From assembly GCF_018873765.1 (NCBI RefSeq), contig NC_057916.1, forward strand, positions 11,178,001-11,242,000: 64,000 nt of DNA, read 5' to 3'. Positions 22,488-33,300 of this stretch are shown one piece after another. How positions within the stretch are numbered: the first letter of the stretch is position 1; each line of letters opens with the position of its first letter. Source of the stretch: Telopea speciosissima. Taxonomy: Eukaryota > Streptophyta > Magnoliopsida > Proteales > Proteaceae. The notes beneath the pieces are model-generated. The model had not been told where the DNA came from. It saw only the letters and a list, made by a program, of their open reading frames with translations, and made no database searches. The position numbers were made by a program, and so were the translations under genes.

Positions 22488-23550
22488 TCAGAACTGGATC
22501 CTGCTTGGTTGAGCTTTAGTCATTCGGGTAGATCCGTAAGGCTCATCGTTATCGATCCTTTTATTGTTCCTGAAGGCAGCAAAGCCAATGATATAGAAAA
22601 TGACAAGGAGGATTAGAACCACAATGTTGATAACAGAGACTTTCCTCCAGCTCTTCTTGATACTGGCTAATACCCCCGCCTTGCAGGAATCACAGGCGTA
22701 GCAGAGTTGGGTTTGGTCGTTGCTCCACTTGGTGCAGTCCAGATCGTTGCTCACTGTTCCTCCTCCATTGTTCCACATCGTCTCGTTCTCGTACACATAT
22801 CCACACTCCGATGGTGGCTTACAACACCCTGACTACAAGAAACAATAACAGATAACGATAAGGGTGTTTTCCTCATTTAATTAGAGTTTCTCATCTTCTT
22901 CATCATTAAAAGCTAAAAAGCTACTTCACATGAAAAGCAAGAAAACCTAACTGAAAATTGAGGATGAAAAATGAAACAGGGAAGAAAAGAAGACTAATGG
23001 AGAATATTTAATTGAAAGAACAGAGTTTACTTACTTGGATAGGGTTGAGTTTTCGGAGGTAGAACATGTCAGCAGTCTCAGACACCCCATTAATATGCAA
23101 GCCCATCTTGGAGCAGACATGGGAGTCTCTAACACAAGAGCTGATCTTGGACCAGTAGCTATTCTGCTCAACCCTGTCTTTGAGCCAACCGGAGTAGTCG
23201 GAGAGGTAGTAGTCGAGGTAGGCGCGTTGCGAAACAGATCTGCCGGAGCCTTTATCGGTGACTCCGTAGGCAAAGATGATGAAACCGATGAGGGCGGCGA
23301 TGATGAAGAACATGGTGAAAAGGTAAAACCAAAGAAGAAAGGTGTTGCGGTAGCAAGCTCCGACGAAACCAGCGAGTGAAACAACCATGATTGAAACACC
23401 GATGATGATGAGAGGCCACTGCAAGAACCTTAAACAGTCGGTGGTGTTGGCTTTGCTGCTCAGCCATATCCCTCCCCCCAAAATCGGAACAGATAGCAAG
23501 AACGTCAAGAAATTTACTACTCCGACCAAGCTGTTACTGAATCTCATCAT
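22488..23550 (-). CDS. Plant tetraspanin (TET8/TET9-like)
   Basis: Four-pass membrane protein that organises membrane microdomains; plant tetraspanins act at the plasma membrane and in extracellular vesicles. Two exons, 23550-23035 and 22832-22488, joined in phase 0 by a 202-bp GT-AG intron; 286 aa. Start MMRFSNSLVGVVNFL matches the family N-terminus (the second Met is also possible). Transmembrane segments are near 8-30, 44-66, 73-97 and 238-259. The large extracellular loop (about 98-237) carries the plant hallmark GCCKPPSECGY at 174-184 and further cysteines at 139, 146, 205, 216, 219 and 222. The short cytosolic tail is basic then polar. It looks intact. Antisense ORFs over exon 1 are shadows. 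The exact paralogue cannot be fixed by eye. Confidence 0.93.
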
Positions 23551-24019
23551 CTTGATTCTTGATTCTCTTGATTCCGGATATACTCTCCCTCTCTCACTCC
23601 TTTCCTTCTGAAAGCATAAATTGCAAATTATTAATGGCCGTTATCCTCTCTTCTATAAGCAGATTTTTTTTTTTCCCTGTTTTGTTTTGTTGCTTTTATA
23701 TGAAATGACAGCATGATGCTGATGATGATAGTAGTGGTTATGGAGCCATCAACCATGTGCATGATGATTAGTACTTTAGTCATCCAGAGTAATCTTTAAT
23801 ATCATTGTACGTTTTTTTTTTTTTTTTTTCCGTAAACATCTTTTTCATTGTACGTTAATCCGGACTACACATGAGAGTATGGTATTTGGTATAGTCTCAT
23901 CACCAGCATTATCTTTCCATTGGACATTCTTTCCTGCAACACGTAAGGGGTAATGTTGGAAATGCATTCACTCAATATTATATTTTTATATTAGAAATAC
24001 GAATTGAGATCCTTTATTT
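23551..24019 (-). promoter_or_regulatory. Upstream region of the tetraspanin gene
   Basis: Immediately upstream of the start the transcribed strand is GA-rich (GGAAAGGAGTGAGAGAGGGA), typical of a leader. No clear TATA box. T-runs at 23666 and 23814-23830. Confidence 0.35.
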
Positions 24020-24168
24020 TCACCTACCCGGTATTGTCGTGCGCCCTATAGACACAATAAGGTGGTGAAAAGATCATCTTACCCCTGCTCAAGCAAGGAT
24101 AAATGATCTTTACCACATTTCTGTGTGTAGGGGTGTAGGGTGCACGACGTACAATACCAGGTAGGCAT
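24020..24168. mobile_element. MITE-like inverted repeat, family H
   Basis: The left arm CCTACCCGGTATTGTCGTGC plus GCCCT pairs with the right arm AGGGTGCACGACGTACAATA plus CCAGGTAGG. The inner arms also match (AAGATCATCTTACCC versus ATGATCTTTACCA). Only one copy was seen. No coding potential. Confidence 0.6.
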
Positions 24169-25213
24169 AAGTAACAGGTCCGGATTCTAGAAATACTCCC
24201 ACACTCATTAAATTTGGGATATTGGGTGTTTTTATATACTAGTTGGTCCTTTTTTTTCTTGGTTTTTTTTTTTTTTTTTGAATCTTACATGGTATCAAAT
24301 TATTAATATCAGTCATCAATTATCAAAGACTTTGGATGTAATGTTAGCGTGATCGGCATGGCTCATGCGTCTAAACACAGTACTTCCTCCATTGTTCCCA
24401 TAAAAAAATACTACCCGATCCTCATGGAAAGGTGAAATCCTACCTAGATCAGTACGCACGTGTAGGTTCTAGAGACCCATGCAGTGATGTCTTGCCCATC
24501 TTTAAAGTCTTTGGATTAAACCCCCAAATGGTATTTCGCAAATTACCTTAATTGTACATTTATTTTATATGATGGTTGAATCTCTTAGGGGGGAGATAAG
24601 TGACGAGGACAAGGACAATAATGGTCATGGATATGATTGAAGTCATGAAGAAGAGTGGGAGTGCACGATTTAATTATTTAATTTAGTTTAATATTTGTAG
24701 GTATGGGGGAGAATAAATTGTAGTTGACCAAAATTAATTAATTAAAAGGGAAAGATGCTTTGCCTTTGAAGATTACAAGTACCCAAAAAAAGTGAACGAA
24801 GAGCGAACAAAGGTATGCATCATCAGGTGGTTCACATATGGAGGAGGAGGAGCCAGCATAGAAATATAGAATCAAGAAAGCTGTGAAGTGTGGACCCATC
24901 ACTAATCAACGTGGCATATTTTGATTTGTTATTATTATTAGTAAATTTTAACTCTTTCCCAAGTAGCCAATACTTTTTTTTTTTTCTTTTTTTGTTTTCT
25001 TGGGAAAACAAACTCCCAAAGTGGCAAACTCTGAAGCTTGAAAAAGGGTACTTGGTTATGACAAAATGGATTGAAAACTGTTTGGTTTTAGGAAAAGAGG
25101 AGCTACTACCCAGGCCGATCAGTCGTGGCTCACCACCTACCCCTCCTTGTATTCTCTTGTCTCTATACTCTGATTTTTCTGGAACATTCTAGCATTAATA
25201 AAGTGTTTTTATC

Positions 25214-25251
<38 letters not shown>

Positions 25252-26847
25252 TGAAAAAAAAAAAAAAAAAAAAAGAAGAAGAAGAAAAGAAAAGAGAAAA
25301 AGAGAGATGAAGCGATAAGGCTTATCAATGGAAATATATGATAGTCGGTGTGGTGTCTTTGTCGGAGAAGGGGCCAAACGAAGGCCCAATCTAATTCCCC
25401 AAAAGCCCAAGCGTGGGGTGCAAGGTTTTAAATCAATGTATCGAAATTTCTGAATTATCTCGATTTTGGGTTTGACCCAAATGAAACCCAAGGTCAAAAC
25501 TTAGAAACAAGATCTAGCACATCTTGGTTTCAGGGTTTAATCGAAATCGGTTTCAAAACTGAGATTTAAAATCTTAAGTAAATTGATCTTACCCTATAAT
25601 GATATTGACACGCATCGACCGATACATCTAATTTCATACCGATACGGTAATATTTAGAAATTAAAAAGAATAAAGCTAGAGGGACCCATAACATGAAGGA
25701 AGACAATATTCTCCAGAGTTTGATGTCGGTTGAAAAAGCACAAAATAGAGATTCTCCTATTCTATTCTGTTCAGATACGTACATTATTCTGTCCTATCAT
25801 ATGATATTCTATCCATATCTAACCCAGCTGGCTTTCGTATTCCAGTGGAATCATAAACGGCAAAAGGTTAAATGCCTTCAATCGTTGGATGAGAATATAT
25901 TTGTTCTCTCACAACTTATCCAATGGTTGTAAGACATGATCGTATATATATGTATATGTATACGGCTGCAGATATAACCTTGGTCCATTATACATTTTTC
26001 TCAATTAAAGTAGTAAACTCCAAAGAAAGAAAAACTTTTACCCAAAAAAAAAAGAAAAAGAAAAACTTTCGTCAAGAAAGGAGAATATTAACTAACTGAG
26101 AAAAGCAACTTTTCGTGTCCGCTCCTAATAAGTTAAAAGGGATTAACCGACTAAGAAAAGCCATCCATAGCCCCCATGTGCATAAAATGTATGCATGCAT
26201 TGATGTTGGAATAAGGTAGGTATGTACCAGCTGGATCAAAATTTAGGACTTCAATTACCAGTCACGGCTGAAAGGTCCCACCCACTACAACTTTCATAAA
26301 TATCTTTCCTTACCCTTTCTCCCACCATGGTTTGAGGTATCGGTATCGTATCATCTGATATAATTTTACGAGTAATCGATTTTGATATTTTGCCAATACT
26401 CGAAGTAAGGGTACAATAGTAAAAAAAAATTGTATGATACAATCATTCTGTTTTGATGCTATTTGCAAATGACTAATACCCACTCTGATATCGTGCACTA
26501 AAACCATGGATCCCACTATTAATGGGATGTCAGATGCACGTCGTTCTGACTCATGGTCGGATACCCCATTGATGATGGGAACTCTTAATAACAATAGGTA
26601 AGAACTGAAGTCATCACTAAATTGTACATGACGCATATAAGCATATAAGTTGAATAGGTGAACCAGTCTCATTTTTATGGGACCGAAAAGGAATGTGAAA
26701 CATCAAATGGAGAATGGAATAGGCCCTCATTCAATTACTACTTGTAATGGTGGGTCTTCGCCTTCCCCCCTTGTTTCAAGGAGGGATATAGACACATGAG
26801 AATGCCGGTGTAGGTCACACTCTCGAATAGAAAGCTACTCACCTTCT
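24169..26847. other. Gene-free stretch with simple repeats
   Basis: No supported gene. Near 25080-25215 a segment ends GCATTAATAAAGTGTTTTTATC followed by a long A run (25215-25290 with G interruptions). It looks like the 3' end and tail of a LINE or a processed transcript, but no coding part is recognisable. Minus-strand Phe-rich and plus-strand Lys-rich ORFs there are homopolymer artefacts. At 26325 a CCATGGTTTGAGGTATCGG end of repeat family J is present, and 26765-26845 is a partial family B arm. Confidence 0.4.
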
Positions 26848-27026
26848 AGGGAAGACATTTTCTATTCGAGAGCGTAGCTCCCATACCTTTGTGAAAACCC
26901 AATCAATGCCCCTCATTTAGTTCAATTCATAGAAGATAAAGAGGTCATTTTATAGGGAGGAAGAGAGAGATAGACACTAGGTGTTGGCTTAGGAGCTACG
27001 TTTTTTGGACATAAACCATTTTCCCT
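26848..27026. mobile_element. MITE-like inverted repeat, family B copy 1
   Basis: Left arm AGGGAAGACATTTTCTATTC then GAGAGCGTAGCTCC; complement of the right arm AGGGAAAATGGTTTATGTCC then AAAAAACGTAGCTCC. The interior has a GAGAGAGATAGACAC block shared with copies at 27642-27812 and 33132-33300. Non-autonomous DNA transposon, superfamily not fixed. Confidence 0.65.
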
Positions 27027-27109
27027 TCATTTTAATTAACACTCACTAGAAAAAGGGGTTCTTATAATGTTAATTAAGGTTAGTGATCATTGTCAGGTTT
27101 ATAAATTCC

Positions 27110-27345
27110 CACTAGGGTTTTAGTAATCGGTATCTGTAATATTGATGCGGATCGATCTATATCGGTTTGGATTGTGCAGGTTTACCATTGTTTTCTTCAA
27201 AAAAAAAATAGATTTTTATTATATTTTTACCCTTGTCTGTACCAATCCACTAATACAAGATCGGCTAGGAATAAATATCAGTCTCCAATGATATTGATAT
27301 GATTCAACCGATCCGATACCAATTCCTCAAACCATGATTCCCACT
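27110..27345. repeat. Family J dispersed repeat
   Basis: Contains TCGGTATCTGTAATATTGAT, the internal TTTACCCTTGTCTGTACC and the right end CCGATACCAATTCCTCAAAC. Internal block and right end are shared with 34480-34972; the right end is the complement of the TTTGAGGAAT-type left ends seen elsewhere. Non-coding. Confidence 0.6.
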
Positions 27346-27641
27346 CGACAATCAATTTATATTATAAATGACATTACATCGTATCATTGGTCGAATTTCA
27401 ACACAAAATAAACAGTATATATTGTTCAAAAGTCTCGAATGTTATGTAAATTACAAAAATATCACCGACGTTCGTTATGACATATTGGAGGTTTATGACA
27501 TTTTTGTAAATTTTCCATACCTTTGAACCACGATTTAACCCACATTGAAATAATGTTATATTAGCAAATTTTCTTATTCCTTCTATTAATACGTTATAAA
27601 TTTATTGGGTACTAGAAATTAACTTCTACTATTAACTTAAG

Positions 27642-27812
27642 AGGGAAGTAGTTTTCTGTCCGTGAGTGTAATCTACACCAGTACTCTCACGTGTCTCTCT
27701 CTCTCTTCTTTGAAACAAGGGATAGAGGTGTCTTTTCATATGGGGAGGAGAGAGAGATAAACTCATGGGAGTGCTAGTGTAGGCTACACTCTAGAGAGAG
27801 TTCTTTTTCCCT
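27642..27812. mobile_element. MITE-like inverted repeat, family B copy 2
   Basis: Left arm AGGGAAGTAGTTTTCTGTCC; complement of right arm AGGGAAAAAGAACTCTCTCT; both lead to a GAGTGTA..CTACAC block. AACTTAAG precedes it and AACTTAAC follows, a near-perfect 8-bp direct repeat that may be the target-site duplication. The interior has TCTCTCTCT and GGAGAGAGAGATA. Confidence 0.7.
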
Positions 27813-27943
27813 AACTTAACTGAATGAAACCATTAAGAATTTTTTTTTATCATGATAATAAAAAAGGTAGATTCATCAAGAAGTAAAATTTCCTATGTAG
27901 AAGGTTGAAAGGGTAAGCGTTAAGAGGGAAAGATTGTCGATTC

Positions 27944-28165
27944 AGGGCTTGCCCTGGTGGTTCGCTACTCCCTTGGGAGAATTGTGTTAGGCGCTTGATC
28001 AATGGTTCAAGTCTCCTTAACGACACCTAATCCACATTTAATTGTTTTCTAAGAAGTGGAGCCTTTGGGTAGCATATTTGACCCCTTGTGGGTCTCCTCA
28101 TTGCCTCCTTGTGGGGTCCTATGGAGGTTGATGGCCGGTGGACCCTTGAATTGCACCAAAACAAA
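27944..28165 (+). mobile_element. Probable tRNA-derived SINE
   Basis: A-box-like GCCCTGGTGGTTCGCTACTC and, about 50 bases on, B-box-like ATGGTTCAAGTCTCC, with a non-coding body ending CACCAAAACAAAAAGAGG. Layout and size fit a plant SINE, but no target-site duplication was found and the tail is short. The 63-aa ORFs overlapping it are not genes. Confidence 0.5.
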
Positions 28166-28348
28166 AAGAGGAAAAGATTAGATCCAAAGACCAATGATTA
28201 TTCACATGGTAGGATAAAAAGGGGTATTTATGGAAGCAAAAGGGACCGTTGTTGCCACCCAAAATGTAGGTGCAGGTGAATGAATGAGCAGAGGATCTAA
28301 ACTCAAACAAGTAACCTCTTTAATGAGCAGTCATTTCAAAGTACATCA

Positions 28349-28487
28349 GGCTATGTTTGGTATGCATTTTTTTTAATAGATTCTGGAACTAGGACGTATT
28401 CTGAATTCAATTCTTCTTTATTTTCTTGTTTCAAAATATATGTTGGAATCAAAATCTATTCCAACAATACATAGCAAACACATTTTA
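28349..28487. mobile_element. MITE-like inverted repeat, family F copy 1
   Basis: Left end CTATGTTTGGTATGCATT; right end ATACATAGCAAACACA, an inverted repeat of the TGTGTTTGGTATGCATTC type. The interior has TAGATTCTGGAACTAGG and its approximate complement ATCAAAATCTATTCC. Confidence 0.55.
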
Positions 28488-28567
28488 GTTTTCTAGTATT
28501 ATCTTGGTTGTTGGTTGCTAAAATTTTCATAAAGGAACTGGGATTTTCGTCATCCACAGTAAACCAA

Positions 28568-28703
28568 TGATGTGTTTGGTATGAATTCTTGGAACGCATA
28601 TTAGGTTGATTTCACATTCTCGGATGATAAAAACAATTACTTTTATCATCCAAGAATGTAAAATTGGCCTAAAATGCATTCCAAGAATGCATACCAAACG
28701 CAG
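28568..28703. mobile_element. MITE-like inverted repeat, family F copy 2
   Basis: Left arm GTGTTTGGTATGAATTCTTG then GAACGCAT; right arm ATGCATTCCAAGAATGCATA then CCAAACGC. The whole element folds into one long hairpin with inner arms TCTCGGATGATAAAAA and TTTTATCATCCAAGAA. The best-preserved copy of this family in the window. Confidence 0.75.
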
Positions 28704-29960
28704 GTCAAAAATCTCTTTATCAACCACCTTTGATTGTTGCGGGAGTACTTCATACAATGAGGAAGGAGAGATCATGACCATTGATTGATAGAGAATCTTG
28801 AAAACCTCTCTCTAATAATAAATATAAATAAAACCTCAATCTTTAGCAACATGAGCCTACACGAGAGATATGGGAATTATCTAATTATCCATCTATAGGT
28901 TTGATGTTCTATATAATTCGTATTATTTATACATTTTATGGTAAAAGAATAGAGCTTCAGTAACCTGTTTCACTCAGTGTTTGAGGAATCAGGATTGGAT
29001 CGGTCGATTTGCATTGGAATTGGCAGCAGTTGATTCCAATTGCTATCAATCTAGAATGGTACGATATAGATTTTAGAGTCACTAATGGCCACTTTTAAGG
29101 GTATTTTTTATCTGTTCTGGATCATCCAGAACAGAATGAGATTGGAATCGATAATGACCAATTCTAGTCTTAATTCAGAATTCTTGAACCCTGTTTTTTT
29201 TTTTTTTTTCTTGATTTTTGGTTTGGTAACTCTTGAACCCTGATTTTCACCTGAACCCATATCACCTACCTGTACGATATCATCCGTATGAGGAGCATTT
29301 ATGTAGCTAGCTAGGTTATCCAAACTCACCTAGCCACTGGAGTAGTGGCAACTAACCATACACCATAAGTGAAGTGTCATAAATTCGGTCCTACCAATGA
29401 TATGATATTGTGAGAATAGATCTACTGTACGTACATACAGGTGAACAGACATGTGAGAGGTAACCACTTGTTCTTTTTGTTTTCTTGAATACCTTTTTAT
29501 TCTTTGTAAATGGCAAAAATAGGACTTGTGTTTACCTCTCACATGTACGTATAGAGAAATTGAACTTCGACATTGTTTACTTTAGGAGGTGTGTCTCACA
29601 GTTTTAAAAACGTCATTCTAAGTAAGAGAGAACATAACATATATCCGCATTTTATGATAACTGCCCTAGACGAATTAATTTTCCATGATTCTACAATGTG
29701 TGTGAGAGAGGGGGAAAAAAAAAAGGGACAAAAGGGTGGTTGAGATGGGACCTTTATCCGTTGTTGTGCACTGCAACGCTGCTGTGCCATCGTGCGATGC
29801 AGCAGCAGCCATATGTGCACAGTGAAAGCAGTGCTGCAGTACAGCGGATAAAAATTCGTTGGGATAGAGGCATATATAGTGATATATATCTCACATCTTT
29901 TATAGAGGAGAGAGACTGAAAGGAAGAAGAGTGAGTAGAGAAAATATAATAATAGGTACG
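28704..29960. other. Gene-free stretch before the RCI2/PMP3 array
   Basis: A family J relic (TTTGAGGAATCAGGATTGGA at 28980) lies at 28975-29110. At 29755-29850 a GC-richer patch contains several nested palindromes of GCAGCAGC/GCTGCTG type and may be a small degraded element. I see no gene; the 140-aa minus-strand ORF at 29596-30018 lacks any family signature and runs over the promoter of the next gene. Confidence 0.4.
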
Positions 29961-29968
29961 TAGGTAAT

Positions 29969-30078
29969 ACGCGTGTCCAAATTTCTCCACCACGTGGCCT
30001 CATCAACCTTCTTAACACCCGACACCTGTTTTGTTTCTTATAATAAATCTTCTCTGTCTCTCTCTTTCCCCTTATAAT
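29969..30078 (+). promoter_or_regulatory. Promoter of RCI2/PMP3 copy 1 with CE3-like and ABRE boxes
   Basis: ACGCGTGTCC at 29969-29978 matches the CE3 coupling element known from cereal ABA-responsive promoters. CACGTGG at 29991-29997 is a G-box/ABRE core, 13 bases away. TATAAT at 30073-30078 sits in a CTTATAATTAG context aligned with TATA-like sequences of the other two copies; another TATAATAAAT lies at 30039-30048. The pairing predicts ABA, drought or cold response, as known for RCI2 genes. This is motif evidence only. Confidence 0.55.
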
Positions 30079-30264
30079 TAGCCTAGCAATGTAGCTATAC
30101 TTCTTCGTTCATCATCTCTACTTCTTTAGGCATTGCAACTTACAGCCACCACTCCCAAAGAAAGAAAAGATAGGTTTAGCAGTTGAAGTGGATTACAATA
30201 AATAGGCAGCACCACCAGCAGCAGCAGAAGAAAGAGGTAGAGATATACAATAAATAAGAGGGGA

Positions 30265-30512
30265 ATGGGTTCGGAGACATTCATAGAGGTGATACTGGCC
30301 ATTTTCATTCCACCTGTTGGGGTTTTCCTTCGTTATGGCTGTGCGGTATGTATATATAATTTCCTTCTTCTTCTTCTAATGATGATGATGATGAAGAAAA
30401 TTGAAAGTGGAAAATTTGATGGTTGCAGGCTGAGTTCTGGATCTGTTTGTTGCTGACAATATTGGGTTACATCCCTGGAATCATATATGCTCTCTACGTC
30501 CTCGTTGGATGA
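30265..30512 (+). CDS. RCI2/PMP3 (UPF0057) membrane protein, copy 1
   Basis: Small hydrophobic plasma-membrane protein of the RCI2/PMP3 family, which affects membrane potential and Na+/K+ tolerance; yeast pmp3 mutants are salt sensitive. Exons 30265-30345 and 30429-30512, phase 0, 83-bp GT-AG intron; 54 aa, the family's usual length. Start MGSETFIEVILAIFIPPVGV; the family core FLRYGCA, AEFWICLLLTILGYIPGIIY and ALYVLVG is complete. Two membrane segments, about 5-26 and 31-52, with PP at the first turn. Copy 1 differs from the others by Tyr in RYGC and Ala-Ala at the exon junction. It heads a three-gene tandem array. Intron carries five ATG/GAT-type triplets. Confidence 0.95.
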
Positions 30513-30900
30513 TTTATATGTACATATAACTTATGTTGAGTTTGGATAGTTGGATTTGGGTGGTTGGATGTCCGACTTGTCAGGTGTTGATATTTTCACT
30601 TAATACTGTCGCACAGCACAGCTTTAGGAATTGGAGAGGATTAAAATCCTATCACTCCTCCTCATGACGACTCTTGAATAATCTGGATTTCTTTTTTTTT
30701 AAATTTAATTAAGTAGGTAACATGAAAATAAGATGTATGTTTAATCTATTACAACTATGATTATCTCCTTTTAATTAGTTTTAATTTGGTGTTGTTTTTG
30801 TGTGCATGCATGGATATGTTGTTGATGATTATAATAAGATCGATTCCTGATCTCGATGCGCTTGAGCTAAACTAATAATTAATTTGATTCTATAATTAAA

Positions 30901-31012
30901 CTGTGTTTGGTATACATTCTTGAATAGATTTTCGGTTCCTTTTTATTTAATTTCTCGCTTCAAAATGTATTCAACACTTGGAATCTATTTGGATAATGCA
31001 TACCAAATAGAA
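30901..31012. mobile_element. MITE-like inverted repeat, family F copy 3
   Basis: Left CTGTGTTTGGTATACATTCT; right AATGCATACCAAATAGA. Inner arms TTGAATAGATTTT and GGAATCTATTTGG are also complementary in part. A further partial relative starts at 31205 (GTGTTTGGTATGCATTCT). Confidence 0.6.
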
Positions 31013-31019
31013 CTATAGT

Positions 31020-31157
31020 TCACATCTTTGACAACCCTAACGAGGGAACGCAATGACCATCCTACTTCTGTTCGAACACACTGCCTAGATGGGGTCCACC
31101 CCACTTATTAGAGGCATTGGGACTGGCTGTGCAGGGAGCTGGAGGAGATAATTTTCA
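31020..31157. mobile_element. Family A MITE copy 3
   Basis: Carries AATGACCATCCTACTTCTGT, ACACTGCC, GGGGTCCACCCC, CTTATTAGAGGCATTGGGAC and the end GGAGCTGGAGGAGATAA. No target-site duplication seen. The family interior reads in the opposite sense to copies 5 and 6. Confidence 0.6.
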
Positions 31158-32010
31158 GCATCAATATAGTTTTGGACACTGTTGTGATGCCAATGATGTG
31201 AGGTTGTGTTTGGTATGCATTCTTCACCGGAATAGATTCAGGTCTATAATTCATTTAAAAAATTGGGTTTCATATTGTATTTTAGAATAAGAATCTATAT
31301 CGTGAATCAATGTAAATTTAAGATGGCCTCATTGGGATGAATACGTAATAACAAAGAAAAAACTAAACAATCACATACAACATGAGAAATTTAATGTGAT
31401 TCGATACGAATATTTACATTCATCAGAGAGAACTGGAGATTTTTCATTAAGCCAGAAAAAGTTTTCTATACTATTCTCATTTCACAATGTGATCTTCCTT
31501 TTCTTGTTTCTAGTTTTTTTTGTTTTTTTTTTTTTTTCTTTCATAGAGACATGTAATGGCCCAAAAGTCGATCCAAACATATATAAGTTTAATCATAATA
31601 ATAAGAATAATAATAATGGGGAAAGAATGTTTTCTGATCGCGTGCGGTGTGTGGCCCATGCGCTTACACACAGGACTGTATAAAATGATCGTCATGCCTT
31701 CAAGTATTTCCACTTTCTCAGTGGCCCTATGTCTAATCGTAGTGATCGCACAATGCATGTGATTAGGTAGCGTTTTCTTTTCTACTAATAATGATCGATG
31801 ATGTGGATTACTACACAATACAAGACACAAAACCCAACAATTACACAATACCAGACACAAAACCCAATAATTTCCATCTTGATTTGGATTTTGCAAGTCA
31901 CCTTGAACAAGATAAGTATTGATGCCGATTCCTCAAATTTCAAACAGTGTCTTTTGTCCATCCGTCAACTTAACTAGCATGGCCTCCATACCTGTTTGGG
32001 GTGTTTGCAA
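31158..32010. other. Gene-free stretch
   Basis: A T-run at 31515-31540, AT-rich triplet runs near 31595-31620, and a short direct repeat ACACAATACAAGACACAAAA / ACACAATACCAGACACAAAA at 31812-31862. No gene recognised. Confidence 0.4.
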
Positions 32011-32207
32011 AGCTCAACGTCGTATACAATAATGTAGGTCCACTGCCTCTCTTGCCTTTGCATGCAATCCGATCTAAGAGATCAATGCCACTCACCAAAT
32101 CCAAAGCGTGATTGTACAGCTCAATGTCGTACAAAATAATGTAAATCTACTATTTTTGCACGTAACCCGATCTGAGAGATCAATGCTACTCAAAAAATCC
32201 AAAGCGT
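32011..32207. repeat. Two-copy tandem repeat, about 107-bp unit
   Basis: The first unit starts AGCTCAACGTCGTATACAAT and ends ATCCAAAGCGTG; the second starts at 32118 with AGCTCAATGTCGTACAAAAT and ends ATCCAAAGCGTA. Both contain CCGATCT.AGAGATCAATGC. It adjoins the Copia relic and may be part of it. Confidence 0.7.
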
Positions 32208-32269
32208 ACTTCTTTTCAAATCTGCATGTGTTTAAAATTTGAATTGTCTGCGGTTTTCATCGTTTTCAT

Positions 32270-32900
32270 CATTTTATTGTACTTTTTGCCTGTGTTCTAA
32301 TGGTAGTTCTACCTATTTCAAGACTTCCTGTAAATCTATAAAGATTATCAATCATTTGTTCTCACATCACAATCATGGTCCCCTCTACAAATCCTAAGAA
32401 ATCCACCTTCAGACGAAAATATGTAACTTATATGACACATATTCAACTTCAATCAAAGTTCATACAATCTCATCAAATTTGTGAATCTGTATAATCTTAA
32501 TCCTGACAACCTTGCTTTTAACAGTTTTTGTCATAATGATCATACCACTATTATATGCATGATACATAGAAAATTGATCTCTTATTGAACTCATACGAAA
32601 TGAACAATCAAAATCTAAAATTCAATATAGAATCTTTGTACTTGATGAAGTAGTGAGATAAGCATCTCCATCACTTCAGGATCTTTCTGCGATAACATCA
32701 TTTGACTGATTATCTTTGTTCTCCTTCATGTCCTCTTTCTCCTTTTTATCCTCCTTACGCCTTGGATAAATCCTCTTTAAATGATTTTGCTCTTCGTAAA
32801 AGTAATAGGTTTTTTGTGATCTTTCAACTTAGAATGACCTTTATACTTGTCAAACTTTTCGTTTCTTATTTGATTTGCTTCTATCCTGACAACCATCTGT
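32270..32900 (-). pseudogene. Ty1/Copia gag-pol relic (zinc knuckle, protease, pre-integrase)
   Basis: Minus-strand pieces run in Copia order. From about 32880: RNEKFDKYKGHSKLKDHKK, then YYFYEEQNHLKRIY at 32807-32766, the CX2CX4HX4C gag knuckle with its cysteines replaced by Tyr, then PRRKEDKKEKEDMKENKD. Further on, SILNFRF and, after a frame change, DCSFRMSSIRDQFSMYHAY correspond to the protease LDSGCSFHMC-type motif region; KVVRIKIIQIHKFDEIVRTL and IEVEYV follow, as in the pre-integrase segment. Towards 32270, DNLYRFTGSLEIGRTTI matches the NLYFLQGSTITG-like segment. Stops and frameshifts are many. No integrase core or reverse transcriptase follows, so the copy is a fragment. Confidence 0.75.
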
Positions 32901-33131
32901 AATCCAAAATCATTACTTTCTTCTGACGTTCCTTCATCACTTTTTTTTTTTTGTAATCACAATAGTATCCTACCAGGTGTTGATCTCTCCACCCCGAACT
33001 GCACTACACTACAATACAACATTGAGGAATTGGAGAGGATTTAAATTTTGAATCTCTACAACATGAACCTACCTTATTTCAATTATTTCTTGTCACAATT
33101 AATGAGTCTACGTACATAGGTTTTTCTTTTT

Positions 33132-33300
33132 GGGAAAAAGAACTCCGTACGGGAGTGTGGCCTATGGCAGCACTCCCATGAGTCTATCTCTCTCATCTCC
33201 ATATGAAAAGACATATTTACCCCCTTATTTTGAACAGGAGAGAGATAGACACATAGGAGCGTTAGTGTAGGCCACACTCCCGGACAGAAAACTGCTTCCC
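33132..33300. mobile_element. MITE-like inverted repeat, family B copy 3
   Basis: Left arm GGGAAAAAGAACTCCGTACG then GGAGTGTGGCC; complement of the right arm GGGAAGCAGTTTTCTGTCCG then GGAGTGTGGCC. Inside, CACTCCCATGAGTCTATCTC faces GAGATAGACACATAGGAGCG. A long, fairly well-kept hairpin. Confidence 0.75.

Noticed and set aside
23035..23379. 114-aa plus-strand ORF
   Set aside because: Antisense to tetraspanin exon 1, whose membrane segments and GCCK motif are convincing.
25125..25310. Lys-rich ORF
   Set aside because: Translation of an A-rich simple repeat.
29596..30018. 140-aa minus-strand ORF
   Set aside because: Covers the promoter of RCI2 copy 1 and has no recognisable domain.
31812..31862. 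CRISPR-like direct repeat
   Set aside because: Only two 20-base copies in a plant genome; ordinary short duplication.
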